A stretch of 64,000 nt of DNA from Phocicoccus schoeneichii (GCF_014635565.1 NZ_BMDB01000002.1:62001-126000); one strand, 5' to 3'; shown: positions 37,103 to 46,828, numbered from the stretch's first letter. Numbers and translations: made by a program. Notes: generated by a model not told the origin, from the letters alone.

Positions 37103-37870
37103 TTATTTTATGATCACTCCAAAATGAGACGTGCTAGACGGACGGATACATCTCATAAAACCATAAGCTTCGAACATGGGACTTCTAAAGTGTGCTTTTA
37201 AAACTACCCGCTTTTTTGCAACTCTCTTTGCCTCTTCAATTAATTCATTTGTTAATCCAGTATGATCTGCCATACGCTCTATACTTTGTAAACCAGTTGA
37301 AGCATCTATCGTTTCTTCAAACATTGGGTCAAAATATACAACATCTACTGAGTCGTTATATTGTTGTTTTAGGTAATCTAATGAATGCATGTTATATGTC
37401 ATAATTCTCTTTGCAGCGTCTCTCAACTCTTCTATCTCATAGCGATATTTCTTCATACCTTCTACCATCGTTATATACAGTTCTGATACGGATTCTATAG
37501 ACGTAACGCTACCCGTTTTTCCTACTGCGAAACTTGCAATTAAACTATCAGATAACATACCCATTGTGCAATCTATAAATGTGCTGCCTTCTGTTAAATT
37601 TGTCGCTTCTAGGAAAGCATCATCCTGTCTCTTTAGAATTCTTTTCATTCTAACCTGTGCAAAGTTCGGGTGATACTTTACAACGGATTCTTGTGTATGA
37701 AGTTCTATTTTTTCACTTCCAACCATGAGTACATTACTATGATACTTCTCTCTTAGATTATTTATACTTTCTTTATTTCTATCGATATAACGTAAATTAT
37801 AAAGATCAGATATCCCTTTAGCTATCTGAATAACGCTAGCGTTATTTCTACCAGCAGTAGTGACTATCAT
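37103..37870 (-). CDS. Class I SAM-dependent methyltransferase, RsmJ/YpiP-like
   Basis: A 255-residue methyltransferase. The SAM-binding region is GSTFIDCTMGMLSDSLIASF, and VDVVYFDPMFEETIDAS holds the acidic/aromatic motif IV. This resembles the RsmJ-like group (rRNA m2G) and Bacillus YpiP, but the target is unknown. ATG 37870 follows GGAGTGATCATC. It lies only six bases behind the ABC-F gene, so the two form an operon under the same attenuator. Confidence 0.72.
   Translation of the reverse strand: MIVTTAGRNNASVIQIAKGISDLYNLRYIDRNKESINNLREKYHSNVLMVGSEKIELHTQESVVKYHPNFAQVRMKRILKRQDDAFLEATNLTEGSTFIDCTMGMLSDSLIASFAVGKTGSVTSIESVSELYITMVEGMKKYRYEIEELRDAAKRIMTYNMHSLDYLKQQYNDSVDVVYFDPMFEETIDASTGLQSIERMADHTGLTNELIEEAKRVAKKRVVLKAHFRSPMFEAYGFMRCIRPSSTSHFGVIIK
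37831..37844. other. Perfect 14-bp palindrome, RacA-site-like
   Basis: TAACGCTAGCGTTA is a perfect palindrome (18 bp if the flanking AA/TT are counted, 37829-37846). It shares the ACGC..GCGT halves and 14-bp span with the palindrome reported for B. subtilis RacA (TGACGC..GCGTCA). It lies within the methyltransferase gene. Confidence 0.4.
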
Positions 37871-37875
37871 GATGA

Positions 37876-39423
37876 TCACTCCATTAACTTTCTCTTCTTT
37901 TTAAGTAATTCACTGAATTCTTGTTCTAGTGATTCACTAGGTTCTATCGATAGTTTTCCTAAAACTTCTGCAATCTTATTCTCTATCAGCATGAGATCCT
38001 CTTTACTTGCATCACGTAACTTATTTATTTGATGTGCTCTGTATTCTTCTAACGTCCCATCAAACACTGTTACTTCTTTGTTCTTAATTTCGACAATCAT
38101 ATCTGCAACATCTTTAACAAATTTTGTATCGTGTGAAACAAAAATAACAGTTCCTGAGTACTCTTTAAATAGATCTGTCAATGCTTCCATGGTATAGATA
38201 TCTAGATAGTTCGTCGGTTCATCTAGTATAAGTGTATTGATATTAGATAAAAATACTTTAACGAGCGCTACTTTAACACGCTCTCCACCACTTAAAACAG
38301 AAATCTTTTTGTTCACATCATCCCGTTTAATGAGGAGGCGTGCAAGCACTGTTCGAATCGTCGTCTCATCATGAATGCTTGTTTCTTTAACATTGTCTAG
38401 TATAGTCATCTCTTCGTTTAATATATCAATGTTTTGACTAAAATAACCAAATATAACACTAGGCGAAACTTCAATATCGCTATTGTTTTCTTGTATCATA
38501 CGTAACATAGTTGTCTTACCAACACCGTTATCTCCAACGATAGCGATATGTTTACCGCCCTTCATCTGGAAAGGTCTTGTATGCCATAATACACGGTTTC
38601 CTACTCTACAGGTAACATCATTAAAGCGAATGATATTTCTATTTAAGAACATCTCTTCATTCGGTATATCGAGATGCACGTGTAGTTCTTTTTCGGGCTG
38701 TTCTACTTCCTCAAGTTGCTCAATTCTTTTTTTAAACCCTTTAGCAACTTGGTTTAATTTTTTCCCTATTTTTTGAAAATGAAAATCTTTTGTTTCTTTT
38801 CTTTTACCATTAGCTGCAGTGTACATGACCGATTCACGCGCTTGATGCTTTTTATCTGAATATGCTCGCTCTAGCTGTGTTTTCTTCGTAATATATTTTT
38901 CATACTCCTTGGCATGATGCATTTTTTCCTGCTTTTTTTGTTCTTGGAAATCACTATATGTCCCTTTAAAAATACAGATTTTATGATCAGCAATTTCCCA
39001 TATTTGATTCACATTTCTATCTAGAAAATCTCTGTCATGTGAAACAAGTATATAGGCACCGTCATGTTCTTGTAGAACTTTATCTAGCATCTCTATATGC
39101 GTGACATCTAGATTTGTTGTGGGTTCATCGAGTAATAAAAGATGCGGAGACCGAGACAATGTGTCTCTTATATATTGTAACGTAACCTCTCCACCACTCT
39201 TTACTGTATCAATGTCTTTCAGCTGTGGTATTAACTCAACCGTTGAATAATGTGAGACGTACTGAGATTCAATTTTTAACTGCTCGAGTAACGTCGTCTT
39301 ACCGGATCCATTAATACCAATGAGCCCTATTCTATCACCAGAGTATATTTCTAAATGCTTACTTTCAAGTAACAGGATGCCATTCACTTCAAGTTCTATA
39401 TCTCTAACTTCTAATAATTTCAA
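37876..39423 (-). CDS. ABC-F ATPase, probable ribosome-protection protein
   Basis: A 515-residue ABC-F protein with two ATPase domains: Walker A GINGSGKTT and GDNGVGKTT; LLLDEPTTNLD and LILDEPTNYLD; second signature LSGGERVKVAL (the first is degenerate, KSGGEV). A long basic-charged interdomain linker (about 200-270) and a C-terminal helical extension resemble Vga/Lsa/Sal-type resistance proteins. These displace antibiotics from the ribosome. TTG 39423 follows AAAGGAGATTTTAAT; an in-frame ATG at 39492 lies in the terminator. No TM segments. Confidence 0.8.
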   Translation of the reverse strand: MKLLEVRDIELEVNGILLLESKHLEIYSGDRIGLIGINGSGKTTLLEQLKIESQYVSHYSTVELIPQLKDIDTVKSGGEVTLQYIRDTLSRSPHLLLLDEPTTNLDVTHIEMLDKVLQEHDGAYILVSHDRDFLDRNVNQIWEIADHKICIFKGTYSDFQEQKKQEKMHHAKEYEKYITKKTQLERAYSDKKHQARESVMYTAANGKRKETKDFHFQKIGKKLNQVAKGFKKRIEQLEEVEQPEKELHVHLDIPNEEMFLNRNIIRFNDVTCRVGNRVLWHTRPFQMKGGKHIAIVGDNGVGKTTMLRMIQENNSDIEVSPSVIFGYFSQNIDILNEEMTILDNVKETSIHDETTIRTVLARLLIKRDDVNKKISVLSGGERVKVALVKVFLSNINTLILDEPTNYLDIYTMEALTDLFKEYSGTVIFVSHDTKFVKDVADMIVEIKNKEVTVFDGTLEEYRAHQINKLRDASKEDLMLIENKIAEVLGKLSIEPSESLEQEFSELLKKKRKLME

Positions 39424-39650
39424 AATTAAAATCTCCTTTATAGCTGTGTGCGGAGACAAAAAAGTCTCCAACTCAGGAAGAATTGGAGACATAAAGGTAG
39501 TGTGAAAGTACGCAATACCTCTAAAGAACTTTACTCTGTCCCCTATTCAAACTGGTAATTGAGCACACTTAAATAAACATTTCGTGTGACTTCAGTTCAA
39601 TTACAACAATTAGAATAGGAAATTGTCCATTTTTACAGAGTTCAGTCCTT
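39424..39650 (-). promoter_or_regulatory. Attenuator-like leader of the ABC-F gene
   Basis: On the minus strand, CTCTGT (39635-39640) and CCTATTC (39613-39619) can pair with ACAGAG (39534-39539) and GAATAGG (39542-39548). The 5' arm contains a seven-codon frame MDNFLF (39610-39630). If the long stem is opened, GGGGACA (39537-39543) can pair with TGTCTCC (39485-39491) of the terminator's 5' arm. This is an antitermination layout as known for drug-induced ABC-F genes. The small frame has only a weak ribosome-binding site. Confidence 0.62.
39458..39490 (-). terminator. Attenuator terminator before the ABC-F gene
   Basis: On the minus strand GTCTCCAA, 11-base loop, TTGGAGAC, then six T. It lies 35 bases before the TTG start and inside the leader, so it probably controls read-through into the ABC-F gene. 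Confidence 0.85.
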
Positions 39651-39678
39651 TCGACTTTATTTAATCTAATATTAGCAT

Positions 39679-41124
39679 TTAATCAGTTGTTTTTCTAGAA
39701 AGATCTACTGTGTTTAAATCAACCATATGTGTTTTATTGATGAGTTTGTGAACGATAAAAATCAGTGCCATGATGATAAATGGTAAATAATGTCTGAATA
39801 ATTCTGTCCCATTAAAGTCAATAATATATTGAACTGAACCACCTGTCAGTAAGAACAGTATGATTGCAATGACGATATATTGCCCTACTGGATACCCTTT
39901 AGCTTTAAATGGTAGTACATGATTGATATCTTTACCCTGTAATTTAATCGCTTTACGCAAACGCATTTGCGCCCAAACGTTTGAGAGCCATACTAAGATA
40001 ACGAGCGACCCCACAAATTCAAGTAAAATAAAGATCGCATTTTCTAAGAATTGAGAAAGTACCACAATCATGAAAATTGTTCCGCAAGTCACAAGAATCG
40101 ATGCAAGCGGCGAGTGTGTTCTATTGTTTATCTTAGATAATACTTTAGGTGCATGTTTTTTGCTTGCAAGTGCAAATAGCATGCGGCTCGCTGAATATAG
40201 CATTGAGTTAGATGCACTGAGTAGAGATGTTAAAATTACTGCGTTAATTACAGAAGCTGCAAACGCGATACCGACTCTATCAAATACAATTGTAAACGGA
40301 CTCTGGTTAACAGAACCTGTTTCATTAAGTAATGTTGGGTCTGTGTATGGCAGAATTGCACTGATCACTGCAATTGCACCGATATAGAAAATTAAAATTC
40401 TCCAGAATACTTGGTTGACGGCTTTTGGCATCGATTTCTCTGGTTCATCTGATTCACCTGCTGTGATCGCGACAACTTCGGTGCCCCCTACAGAAAACCC
40501 TGCGACTAGAAGTACGCCTAAGAACCCGCTGATTCCACCAACAAACGGTGCTTCACCAATCGTATAGTTCTTAAATCCGTAAGCTTCTCCACCTAATATT
40601 CCAAAAATCATTAATGTACCTACAACAATAAATACGATAATTGTCACTACTTTAATAAGAGATAACCAATACTCTGCTTCACCGAATGCCCGTACTTTAA
40701 CGATATTCAAAATGAAAATAAGAAGGAAAAATATTACACTCCAAGTGAATGGACTTAAGAACTGCATTGGTTGCCAGAATGTAATGACATTCGAAGCAAC
40801 AATTATATCTACTGAAGCCACCAATATACCAATTAAGAAATATACCCAACCGATAGTAAATCCAACTGATGGATCTACAAATCGTGTACTGAATGCACTG
40901 AATGCTCCAGATACAGGATAGAACGTTGCAAGCTCTCCTATTGTGTTCATTAAGAAGTACAACATCACACCTATAATTGCATATGCGAGTAACGCTCCGA
41001 ACGGCCCTGCTTCAGCAATAACGCCACCCGTTGCAACGAATAACCCTGTACCGATTGCACCACCAATTGCAATCATTGAGACGTGTCTGGATTTCAGACC
41101 ACGCTCCATTTTATCATTTTCCAT
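39679..41124 (-). CDS. APC-family amino-acid permease (copy 1)
   Basis: A 481-residue 12-TM permease of the AAT group. The start LKSRHVSMIAIGGAIGTGLF, the GELATFYPVSGAFSAFSTRF segment and GFSVGGTEVVAITAGESDEP are typical. The group includes GABA, proline and other amino-acid carriers; the substrate is not clear. It is a close paralogue of the next gene upstream (41184-42626). Confidence 0.85.
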   Translation of the reverse strand: MENDKMERGLKSRHVSMIAIGGAIGTGLFVATGGVIAEAGPFGALLAYAIIGVMLYFLMNTIGELATFYPVSGAFSAFSTRFVDPSVGFTIGWVYFLIGILVASVDIIVASNVITFWQPMQFLSPFTWSVIFFLLIFILNIVKVRAFGEAEYWLSLIKVVTIIVFIVVGTLMIFGILGGEAYGFKNYTIGEAPFVGGISGFLGVLLVAGFSVGGTEVVAITAGESDEPEKSMPKAVNQVFWRILIFYIGAIAVISAILPYTDPTLLNETGSVNQSPFTIVFDRVGIAFAASVINAVILTSLLSASNSMLYSASRMLFALASKKHAPKVLSKINNRTHSPLASILVTCGTIFMIVVLSQFLENAIFILLEFVGSLVILVWLSNVWAQMRLRKAIKLQGKDINHVLPFKAKGYPVGQYIVIAIILFLLTGGSVQYIIDFNGTELFRHYLPFIIMALIFIVHKLINKTHMVDLNTVDLSRKTTD

Positions 41125-41149
41125 TAAATATCCCGCCTTTATGAATAAA

Positions 41150-41181
41150 GAGACGATGGAACTATCGTTCCTCGTCTCAAT
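41150..41181 (-). terminator. Terminator of amino-acid permease copy 2
   Basis: GAGACGA(GGAAC..GTTCC)TCGTCTC hairpin on the minus strand followed by a short TTTATTC tract, between the two permease genes. Confidence 0.68.
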
Positions 41182-41183
41182 TT

Positions 41184-42626
41184 TTATCCATCTTTTTGTG
41201 TTAAATCTACCTTATTTAAATCGACAAGTTTAGACTTAGTCATCCATTTATGAACTAGGAATATGACAACTAATACAATATATGGTAAGAAATGGTTTAC
41301 TAACCCCATTGGGTTGTAATCGATGATGTTTGCTGCGCCACTACCTATGAATAGAAATAATAGTATCGCAATAACTATATATTGACCGTAAGGATAGCCT
41401 TTCGCTTTATACGGCAATATTTCATCGATGTTTTTATCTTGTAGCTTAATTGCTTTTCTTACTCTAAACATTGCCCATATATTTGAAAACCAAATAATAA
41501 GTACTAGAGCACCGAGTAAATTTAATATATAAAATACTGCTCCGTCGTTATAGTTCGCAAAAATTACGACTCCTAAAATAACGGCACACGTTACAATAAC
41601 TGAAATAAGAGGTGCACGTGTTTTTTTATTTATTTTAGCAAGTATTTTTGGTGCTTGTCCACTTTCAGCTAATGAATAAAACAAGCGACTCGTTGTATAT
41701 AACATTGAGTTTGCTGCACTGAGCAACGAAGTTAAAATAACTGCGTTAATGACAGATGCTGCAAATGAGATACCAATTCTGTTGAATACAATAGTAAATG
41801 GACTCTGTAACACTGAACCAGATTCGTTCAATAATAACGGATCAGTGTATGGAATTATCGCCGATATAACGACGATAGAACCGATATAAAACAGTAAAAT
41901 TCTCCAGAACACTTGATTTACTGCTTTCGGCATAGATTTTGCCGGATCTTCAGATTCCCCTGCAGTTATGGCAACTTGTTCTGTACCACCTACGGAGAAT
42001 CCAGCGATAAGTAATACTCCTACAAACCCACTAATTCCACCAACAAATGGTGCTTCTTTATAAGTGAAGTTTTCGAATCCGTATGTGTGACCTCCAAGTA
42101 TTCCAAAAATCATAAGGAAACCTAAGATCACAAAAACAATAATCATAAACACTTTAATAAAGGAAAGCCAGTACTCCGCCTCCCCATATGCGCGTACAGT
42201 GAATATGTTAAGTAAAAATATGAGTAAGAAAAATGCAATACTCCATTCGAGTGGCGATAGAAATTGCGACCATTCCCAAAAGCTAATGACGTTAGCTGTT
42301 ACTACAATATCTACACTTGCAACAAGTATACAAATCGCGATATACAACCAACCGAGTACAAACCCAAATGATGGATGTATAAAGCGTGTAGCAAAAGCAC
42401 TAAATGCACCGGATAAAGGATATGCAGATGACAATTCACCAACGGCATTCATCAGGAAATAAAGCATGACACCGATAATTGCATATGCGAGTATCGCTCC
42501 ACCTGGGCCGGCTTGTGAAATAACGCCACCCGTTGCAACGAACAATCCCGTACCAATTGCACCGCCAATTGCGATCATGGAAACATGACGCGTTTTTAAA
42601 CTGCGTTCCATTTTATAATTGGACAC
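41184..42626 (-). CDS. APC-family amino-acid permease (copy 2)
   Basis: A 480-residue paralogue of copy 1, sharing LKTRHVSMIAIGGAIGTGLF, GELSSAYPLSGAFSAFATRF and GFSVGGTEQVAITAGESEDP. Differences lie in several TM segments, so substrates may differ. GGAGGAAGCCAGTGTCC precedes the ATG. The terminator between copies suggests separate transcripts. Confidence 0.85.
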   Translation of the reverse strand: MSNYKMERSLKTRHVSMIAIGGAIGTGLFVATGGVISQAGPGGAILAYAIIGVMLYFLMNAVGELSSAYPLSGAFSAFATRFIHPSFGFVLGWLYIAICILVASVDIVVTANVISFWEWSQFLSPLEWSIAFFLLIFLLNIFTVRAYGEAEYWLSFIKVFMIIVFVILGFLMIFGILGGHTYGFENFTYKEAPFVGGISGFVGVLLIAGFSVGGTEQVAITAGESEDPAKSMPKAVNQVFWRILLFYIGSIVVISAIIPYTDPLLLNESGSVLQSPFTIVFNRIGISFAASVINAVILTSLLSAANSMLYTTSRLFYSLAESGQAPKILAKINKKTRAPLISVIVTCAVILGVVIFANYNDGAVFYILNLLGALVLIIWFSNIWAMFRVRKAIKLQDKNIDEILPYKAKGYPYGQYIVIAILLFLFIGSGAANIIDYNPMGLVNHFLPYIVLVVIFLVHKWMTKSKLVDLNKVDLTQKDG

Positions 42627-42694
42627 TGGCTTCCTCCTTTTTTAAAATAACTCTAATTGTAAGTGAAATATTTCGAAAACTCAATAGTATATGG

Positions 42695-43294
42695 CTATTC
42701 TTCATCTAAATGTAATGCGTTAAATACGCCATGTATTGTAAATGTTTCAATATAATTGGACATTATGTGAATCGGTACGATACACCCTTCTCGAATCCAT
42801 TTCAAAAAGATTCCCATATGTGCATGCGTAATATAAGTAATGGTATATTCTTTATCAATTTCTGATTCTAGCTCTATACCAAGTTGCTCACTCTTATCTT
42901 TGTAGAATGCAAACATATGATTTGAAAAGTATTCAGCAAATGCAGCACTATCCACACTCTCCAAGACCGCAAGTACTTTATCTTTATTATCTTTCATGAA
43001 AGTTAACATGTTTTGAATCGTTTCTTTAACCTCTTTGTCCATAATTTCCTTTAAACTCGAACCTTTAACGTTTGAATAAAGAATTTCACGAATGCCTTTA
43101 ACGAGTGATTCTTGATACGATTCAATCAATTGAAACTTATCACTATAATGACTGTAAAATGTCGCGCGGTTAATGAGTGCACGATCGCAAATTTCTTTTA
43201 TAGTTATTTTGTCAAAAGATTTTTCCTGAAGTAATTCTAAAAATGCAGTGTCGATTGCACTTAGTGTCTTCACGATGCGTAAATCTCTTTTCAT
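42695..43294 (-). CDS. TetR/AcrR-family regulator
   Basis: A 199-residue repressor. The N-terminal HTH reads DKITIKEICDRALINRATFYSHYSDK. The C-terminal part resembles the TetR type often found with YhgE/Pip genes. It is divergent from the YhgE gene and probably represses it. AAAGGTTGATTAAT precedes ATG 43294; a TTG at 43303 is also in frame. Confidence 0.82.
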   Translation of the reverse strand: MKRDLRIVKTLSAIDTAFLELLQEKSFDKITIKEICDRALINRATFYSHYSDKFQLIESYQESLVKGIREILYSNVKGSSLKEIMDKEVKETIQNMLTFMKDNKDKVLAVLESVDSAAFAEYFSNHMFAFYKDKSEQLGIELESEIDKEYTITYITHAHMGIFLKWIREGCIVPIHIMSNYIETFTIHGVFNALHLDEE

Positions 43295-43353
43295 ATTAAT
43301 CAACCTTTCAATATAAAATGTATAATAAACAACATATTGTACTCAGTTATTGA

Positions 43354-43382
43354 TTGTACTTTTATATGCATATCATTATAAT
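43354..43382 (+). promoter_or_regulatory. Promoter of the YhgE-like gene
   Basis: TTGTAC (43354-43359), 17 bases, TATAAT (43377-43382). Repeated ACAACAT..TATAATA words flank it (43316-43338 and 43396-43412) and may be TetR operator sites. Confidence 0.62.
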
Positions 43383-43440
43383 AACCTACTATACAACATG
43401 TATAATAAATAACAATATGATAATTAAGAAAGGTGAGGAC

Positions 43441-44961
43441 ATGTTTCAAGATTTTAAATTTATATTAAAAAAACCAGTATTACTTGTATCTATTCTCTTC
43501 GTATCTACGCTACCCATTATATACGCAGTAACTTTCCTTGGCGCGATGTGGAATCCATACGACCGTACAAGTGAAATGACTTTTTCAATCGTCATTGAAG
43601 ATAAAGGCGGTGAAGAGATTCAATTAGGAGAAGATTTTGTAGAGAAAATTAAAGAGCACGATGATTTAAAGTGGGAATTCACTGATCTCGACACAGCTGA
43701 AAAGCACCTCCAAAGTGGAGAGAGTTACGGGTATATTCGAATTCCTGAAAATGCATCTAAAAATGCGGAGTCTTTCTTAACTGAAAAACCTGAACAAATT
43801 AGCCTAGACTTAAAAACAAATCCTGGACATAACTTTATTGGTTCAATCATGAGTCAACAAGCAGGTAATATGATTGTAAATGAAATTAGCAACACGATAA
43901 CAAAGACATATACAGAAACACTATTTTCTTCTTTAGAGGATGTTAAAGATAATAGTAAAGATGCAACTGATGCACTCGCTAAACTTGAAAAAGGTGCAAC
44001 TGATTTAAATAATGGCTTGGCACAAGTAAATGAAGGTGCACAAACTCTTGCTGAGGGTGAAGCACAATTTTCTAAACAACTGACAAGTCTTTCACCAATG
44101 CTTGGTAATTACGCACAGCAAGTGAGTCAATATCAAGCTCAATTGGAAGAGGGTGCTAATAAAGTCGCTGGTGGTACAAGTCAGTTGACCGAAGGTTCCT
44201 CACAACTACAAAACGGACTCGGTGAACTAAACAAAGAGATGGACAAATCTATGAAAAAAGTAGATAAAGTATCGTTTACTGATGATGGTGCTGAATACCT
44301 AGCAAATCCAATTGATTTAAACATTGAAAGTACTGTGGATACTCAAAACTATGCACAAAGTTTTGCACCATTAATTATTGGAATAAGCTTATTTATTGGA
44401 AGTATTACATTTAACGTTGTATATCCGATGAACAAAATTTTTGAGACGGCAGTTTCTCCTGTGAAACAATGGGTGAGTCGAGTACTCTTAACCATTTCAC
44501 ACGCATTAATTATTTCATCGTTACTCTACGTAGCAATCGTACATGCTATGAATATTGAAGTAGCGAGTCACGGTAAGTTTTTCCTAGTGTTATTCTTATG
44601 GGCAACAGCATCTCTTGCTGCAATTGTGGCACTTGTAATGATCTTCGGAAACCTTGGTAAGTTTATAGCACTTATATTATTAATTGTTCAATTATCTTCA
44701 AGTGCAGGGACTTTCCCAATTGAGACTTCGAACAGTTTCTATGAAACTATGCATTCAATCTTACCAATGGCATATGTTATTACCGGATTACGTGATGCGA
44801 TATTTGGACAAACTTTTGATTTACCATTTAGCAAGGTAATGTATATATTGGTTGGATTTATCATCGTATCGTATATCATTATTTTCATTACATTTTTCAT
44901 CAAGGATAAAATTCCACAATATAAAGAACTCACTCAAAGAATTAGTCGATTTGAAAGTTAG
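43441..44961 (+). CDS. YhgE/Pip-type ABC-2-like membrane protein
   Basis: A 506-residue protein. One TM segment at residues about 15-37, a long extracellular domain with a helical GATDLNNGLAQVNEGAQTLA repeat region, then five TM segments at the C-terminus. YhgE/Pip proteins include a phage infection receptor and ESX/type VII associated proteins. The extracellular part is shorter than in typical 700-900-residue members. GAAAGGTGAGGAC before ATG 43441 sets the start. Regulated by the divergent TetR. Confidence 0.8.
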   Translation: MFQDFKFILKKPVLLVSILFVSTLPIIYAVTFLGAMWNPYDRTSEMTFSIVIEDKGGEEIQLGEDFVEKIKEHDDLKWEFTDLDTAEKHLQSGESYGYIRIPENASKNAESFLTEKPEQISLDLKTNPGHNFIGSIMSQQAGNMIVNEISNTITKTYTETLFSSLEDVKDNSKDATDALAKLEKGATDLNNGLAQVNEGAQTLAEGEAQFSKQLTSLSPMLGNYAQQVSQYQAQLEEGANKVAGGTSQLTEGSSQLQNGLGELNKEMDKSMKKVDKVSFTDDGAEYLANPIDLNIESTVDTQNYAQSFAPLIIGISLFIGSITFNVVYPMNKIFETAVSPVKQWVSRVLLTISHALIISSLLYVAIVHAMNIEVASHGKFFLVLFLWATASLAAIVALVMIFGNLGKFIALILLIVQLSSSAGTFPIETSNSFYETMHSILPMAYVITGLRDAIFGQTFDLPFSKVMYILVGFIIVSYIIIFITFFIKDKIPQYKELTQRISRFES

Positions 44962-45035
44962 GTTTCAATGAAAATAATGCCTCCTTGATATAGAATGAAG
45001 TTAATAGATCTATAATTAGGAAACTAGGTGATATT

Positions 45036-45449
45036 ATTTATAACCATTTATTAGTTGCAGTCGAAGAATCCGAATACAGTCTTAGAGCAGCACAAGAAGT
45101 ATTAAATTTAGTCGATGACCATACTGAAGTCTCTTTGATTCATGTCATTGATCCAAACCGTATGGAAGAAGATATTCTTCCAAGCGTTATAAACGAAATT
45201 AAATACAATCAATTCGAAGAAAAATATAAAGAAATAAAAGAATTCTACCAAACAAATCAAATTCATCATACACTAGAAGTCAAAGAAGGTAATATCGCAG
45301 ATCTTATTTTAGAAGAAGCGAATAGTGGGAAGTATGATGCGATTGTAATTGGTGCAATGGGAAAAAAGAAATTTTTAAAACTAGAATTTGGACATGTGAG
45401 TGACAAAATTTTAAAAGAGTCGAGTATACCTGTAATACTTGTAAAGTAA
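45036..45449 (+). CDS. UspA-family protein with apparent ATT start codon
   Basis: A 137-residue UspA domain: YNHLLVAVEESEYSLRAAQE at the N-terminus and GAMGKKKFLKLEFGHVSDKI near the end. The first ATG (45135) would remove about 33 conserved residues. Between the in-frame TAG at 44991 and 45135 there is no ATG, GTG or TTG. AGGTGATATT-ATT-TAT-AAC aligns with AGAGTGATTATA-TTG-TAT-AAA of the UspA at 35723. An ATT start at 45036 is therefore inferred; a mutated start (pseudogene) is the alternative. Confidence 0.65.
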   Translation: MYNHLLVAVEESEYSLRAAQEVLNLVDDHTEVSLIHVIDPNRMEEDILPSVINEIKYNQFEEKYKEIKEFYQTNQIHHTLEVKEGNIADLILEEANSGKYDAIVIGAMGKKKFLKLEFGHVSDKILKESSIPVILVK

Positions 45450-45463
45450 CTAAAAGAGATACA

Positions 45464-45503
45464 AAAAGGACGCATAGTGCTTCACTATGCGTCCTTTTTT
45501 ACT
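45464..45503 (+). terminator. Terminator of the second UspA gene
   Basis: AAAAAGGACGCATAGTG / CACTATGCGTCCTTTTTT: a 15-bp near-perfect stem with a T-tract. Confidence 0.92.
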
Positions 45504-45675
45504 TCATCCATATTTTGTTCCTGACGATATAATCATTTATATTTATTATTAAAGTAGGGGTTTTGGCACTCTTCATAAGTATACTTTTTTTGACATCTAC
45601 TGTAAAATTTGTAAGAAGAAATACTCATCAATTAGAATAGATGAGCCAATTTATTTTTAGGAGGAGTATTACAAT

Positions 45676-46827
45676 ATGTATCAGTTTTACAAAGATAAAG
45701 TCATTGAAGATCGTAGATATCTTCATGCACACCCTGAATTATCTTTTGAAGAGTACGAAACAACAAAGTACATAAGAGATATTTTAAATTCTCTTGAAAA
45801 CTGTGAGGTCGTAGAGCTTACGGAGACGAGTACAGTTGGAATATTCAATAGAGGTAAAGGAAAAAAATTAGGTTTACGTGCCGACATTGACGCGTTACCT
45901 GTACAAGAAGAGCGTGATTTTGAATTTAAATCAACAATTGATGGTAAGATGCACGCATGTGGACACGATGGACATACAGCAATTCTTTTAGGTGTTGCGA
46001 GATATATTAATGATCATCTTGATGAATTCGATAATGAAATCAACTGTATCTTCCAGCACGCAGAAGAAAAGATTCCAGGCGGTGCAAAAGAAATGGTTGC
46101 TACTGGATTCTTCAGCGACTTTGATTTCATCTATGGACAACACTTAATGTCGACTGAACAAACGGGAGTCATTGATATTAAAGCAGGTCCTGTGACAGCT
46201 AACTCAGATAAATATCATATCAAGATACAAGGAAAGGGTGGACACGCGAGCCAACCGGAACAATCTATTGATCCTATTATCATTGGGTCTCAGTTTTTAT
46301 CTTCACTACAGACAATTGTCTCACGTCAAGTTTCACCGTTTGACCCTGTAGTTGTTTCTAACACAGTATTCCAAGCGGGTGTCCCTGGGGCAGAAAATAT
46401 TATTCCGGATAGCGCAATACTTGGTGGTAGTGTCAGAACAACCTCTCTTGAAAATAGAGCACATGTAAAAAAACAAATCGATCAACAGCTTAAAAGCGTA
46501 TGTGAAGTGTTTGATGCTTCGTACGAACTGAACTATACGGATGGATATGCTGCAGTTATAAATGACGAGGAAAAAGCAGACTATGTAAAGTCAGTTTTAA
46601 GAGAAGTTTATCCTGAAAATGTTGTTACAAGACAACCACTCATGGGTGGTGAAGACTTTAGTGCATTCAGTGAAATCGTACCAAGTGTGTATGTAATCAT
46701 AGGTAGTGGTGGAAAAACACCTGGAGAATATGATTATCCACATCATCATCCAAAATTTGCATTAGATGAAGATAGCTTCGAGTACGGATTCAATTCAATG
46801 ATTCATGTAATGAAATCTTATAAATAA
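45676..46827 (+). CDS. M20D-family amidohydrolase/peptidase
   Basis: A 383-residue zinc hydrolase of the hippurate/N-acyl amino acid hydrolase group. Metal motifs: LHAHPELSFEE, ADIDALPVQE, KMHACGHDGHTAILLG, FQHAEEKIPGGAKEM. Dimerisation domain around KIQGKGGHASQPEQSIDP. Likely substrates are N-acyl amino acids or related amides. GGAGGAGTATTACAAT precedes the ATG. Confidence 0.85.
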   Translation: MYQFYKDKVIEDRRYLHAHPELSFEEYETTKYIRDILNSLENCEVVELTETSTVGIFNRGKGKKLGLRADIDALPVQEERDFEFKSTIDGKMHACGHDGHTAILLGVARYINDHLDEFDNEINCIFQHAEEKIPGGAKEMVATGFFSDFDFIYGQHLMSTEQTGVIDIKAGPVTANSDKYHIKIQGKGGHASQPEQSIDPIIIGSQFLSSLQTIVSRQVSPFDPVVVSNTVFQAGVPGAENIIPDSAILGGSVRTTSLENRAHVKKQIDQQLKSVCEVFDASYELNYTDGYAAVINDEEKADYVKSVLREVYPENVVTRQPLMGGEDFSAFSEIVPSVYVIIGSGGKTPGEYDYPHHHPKFALDEDSFEYGFNSMIHVMKSYK

Positions 46828-46828
46828 A

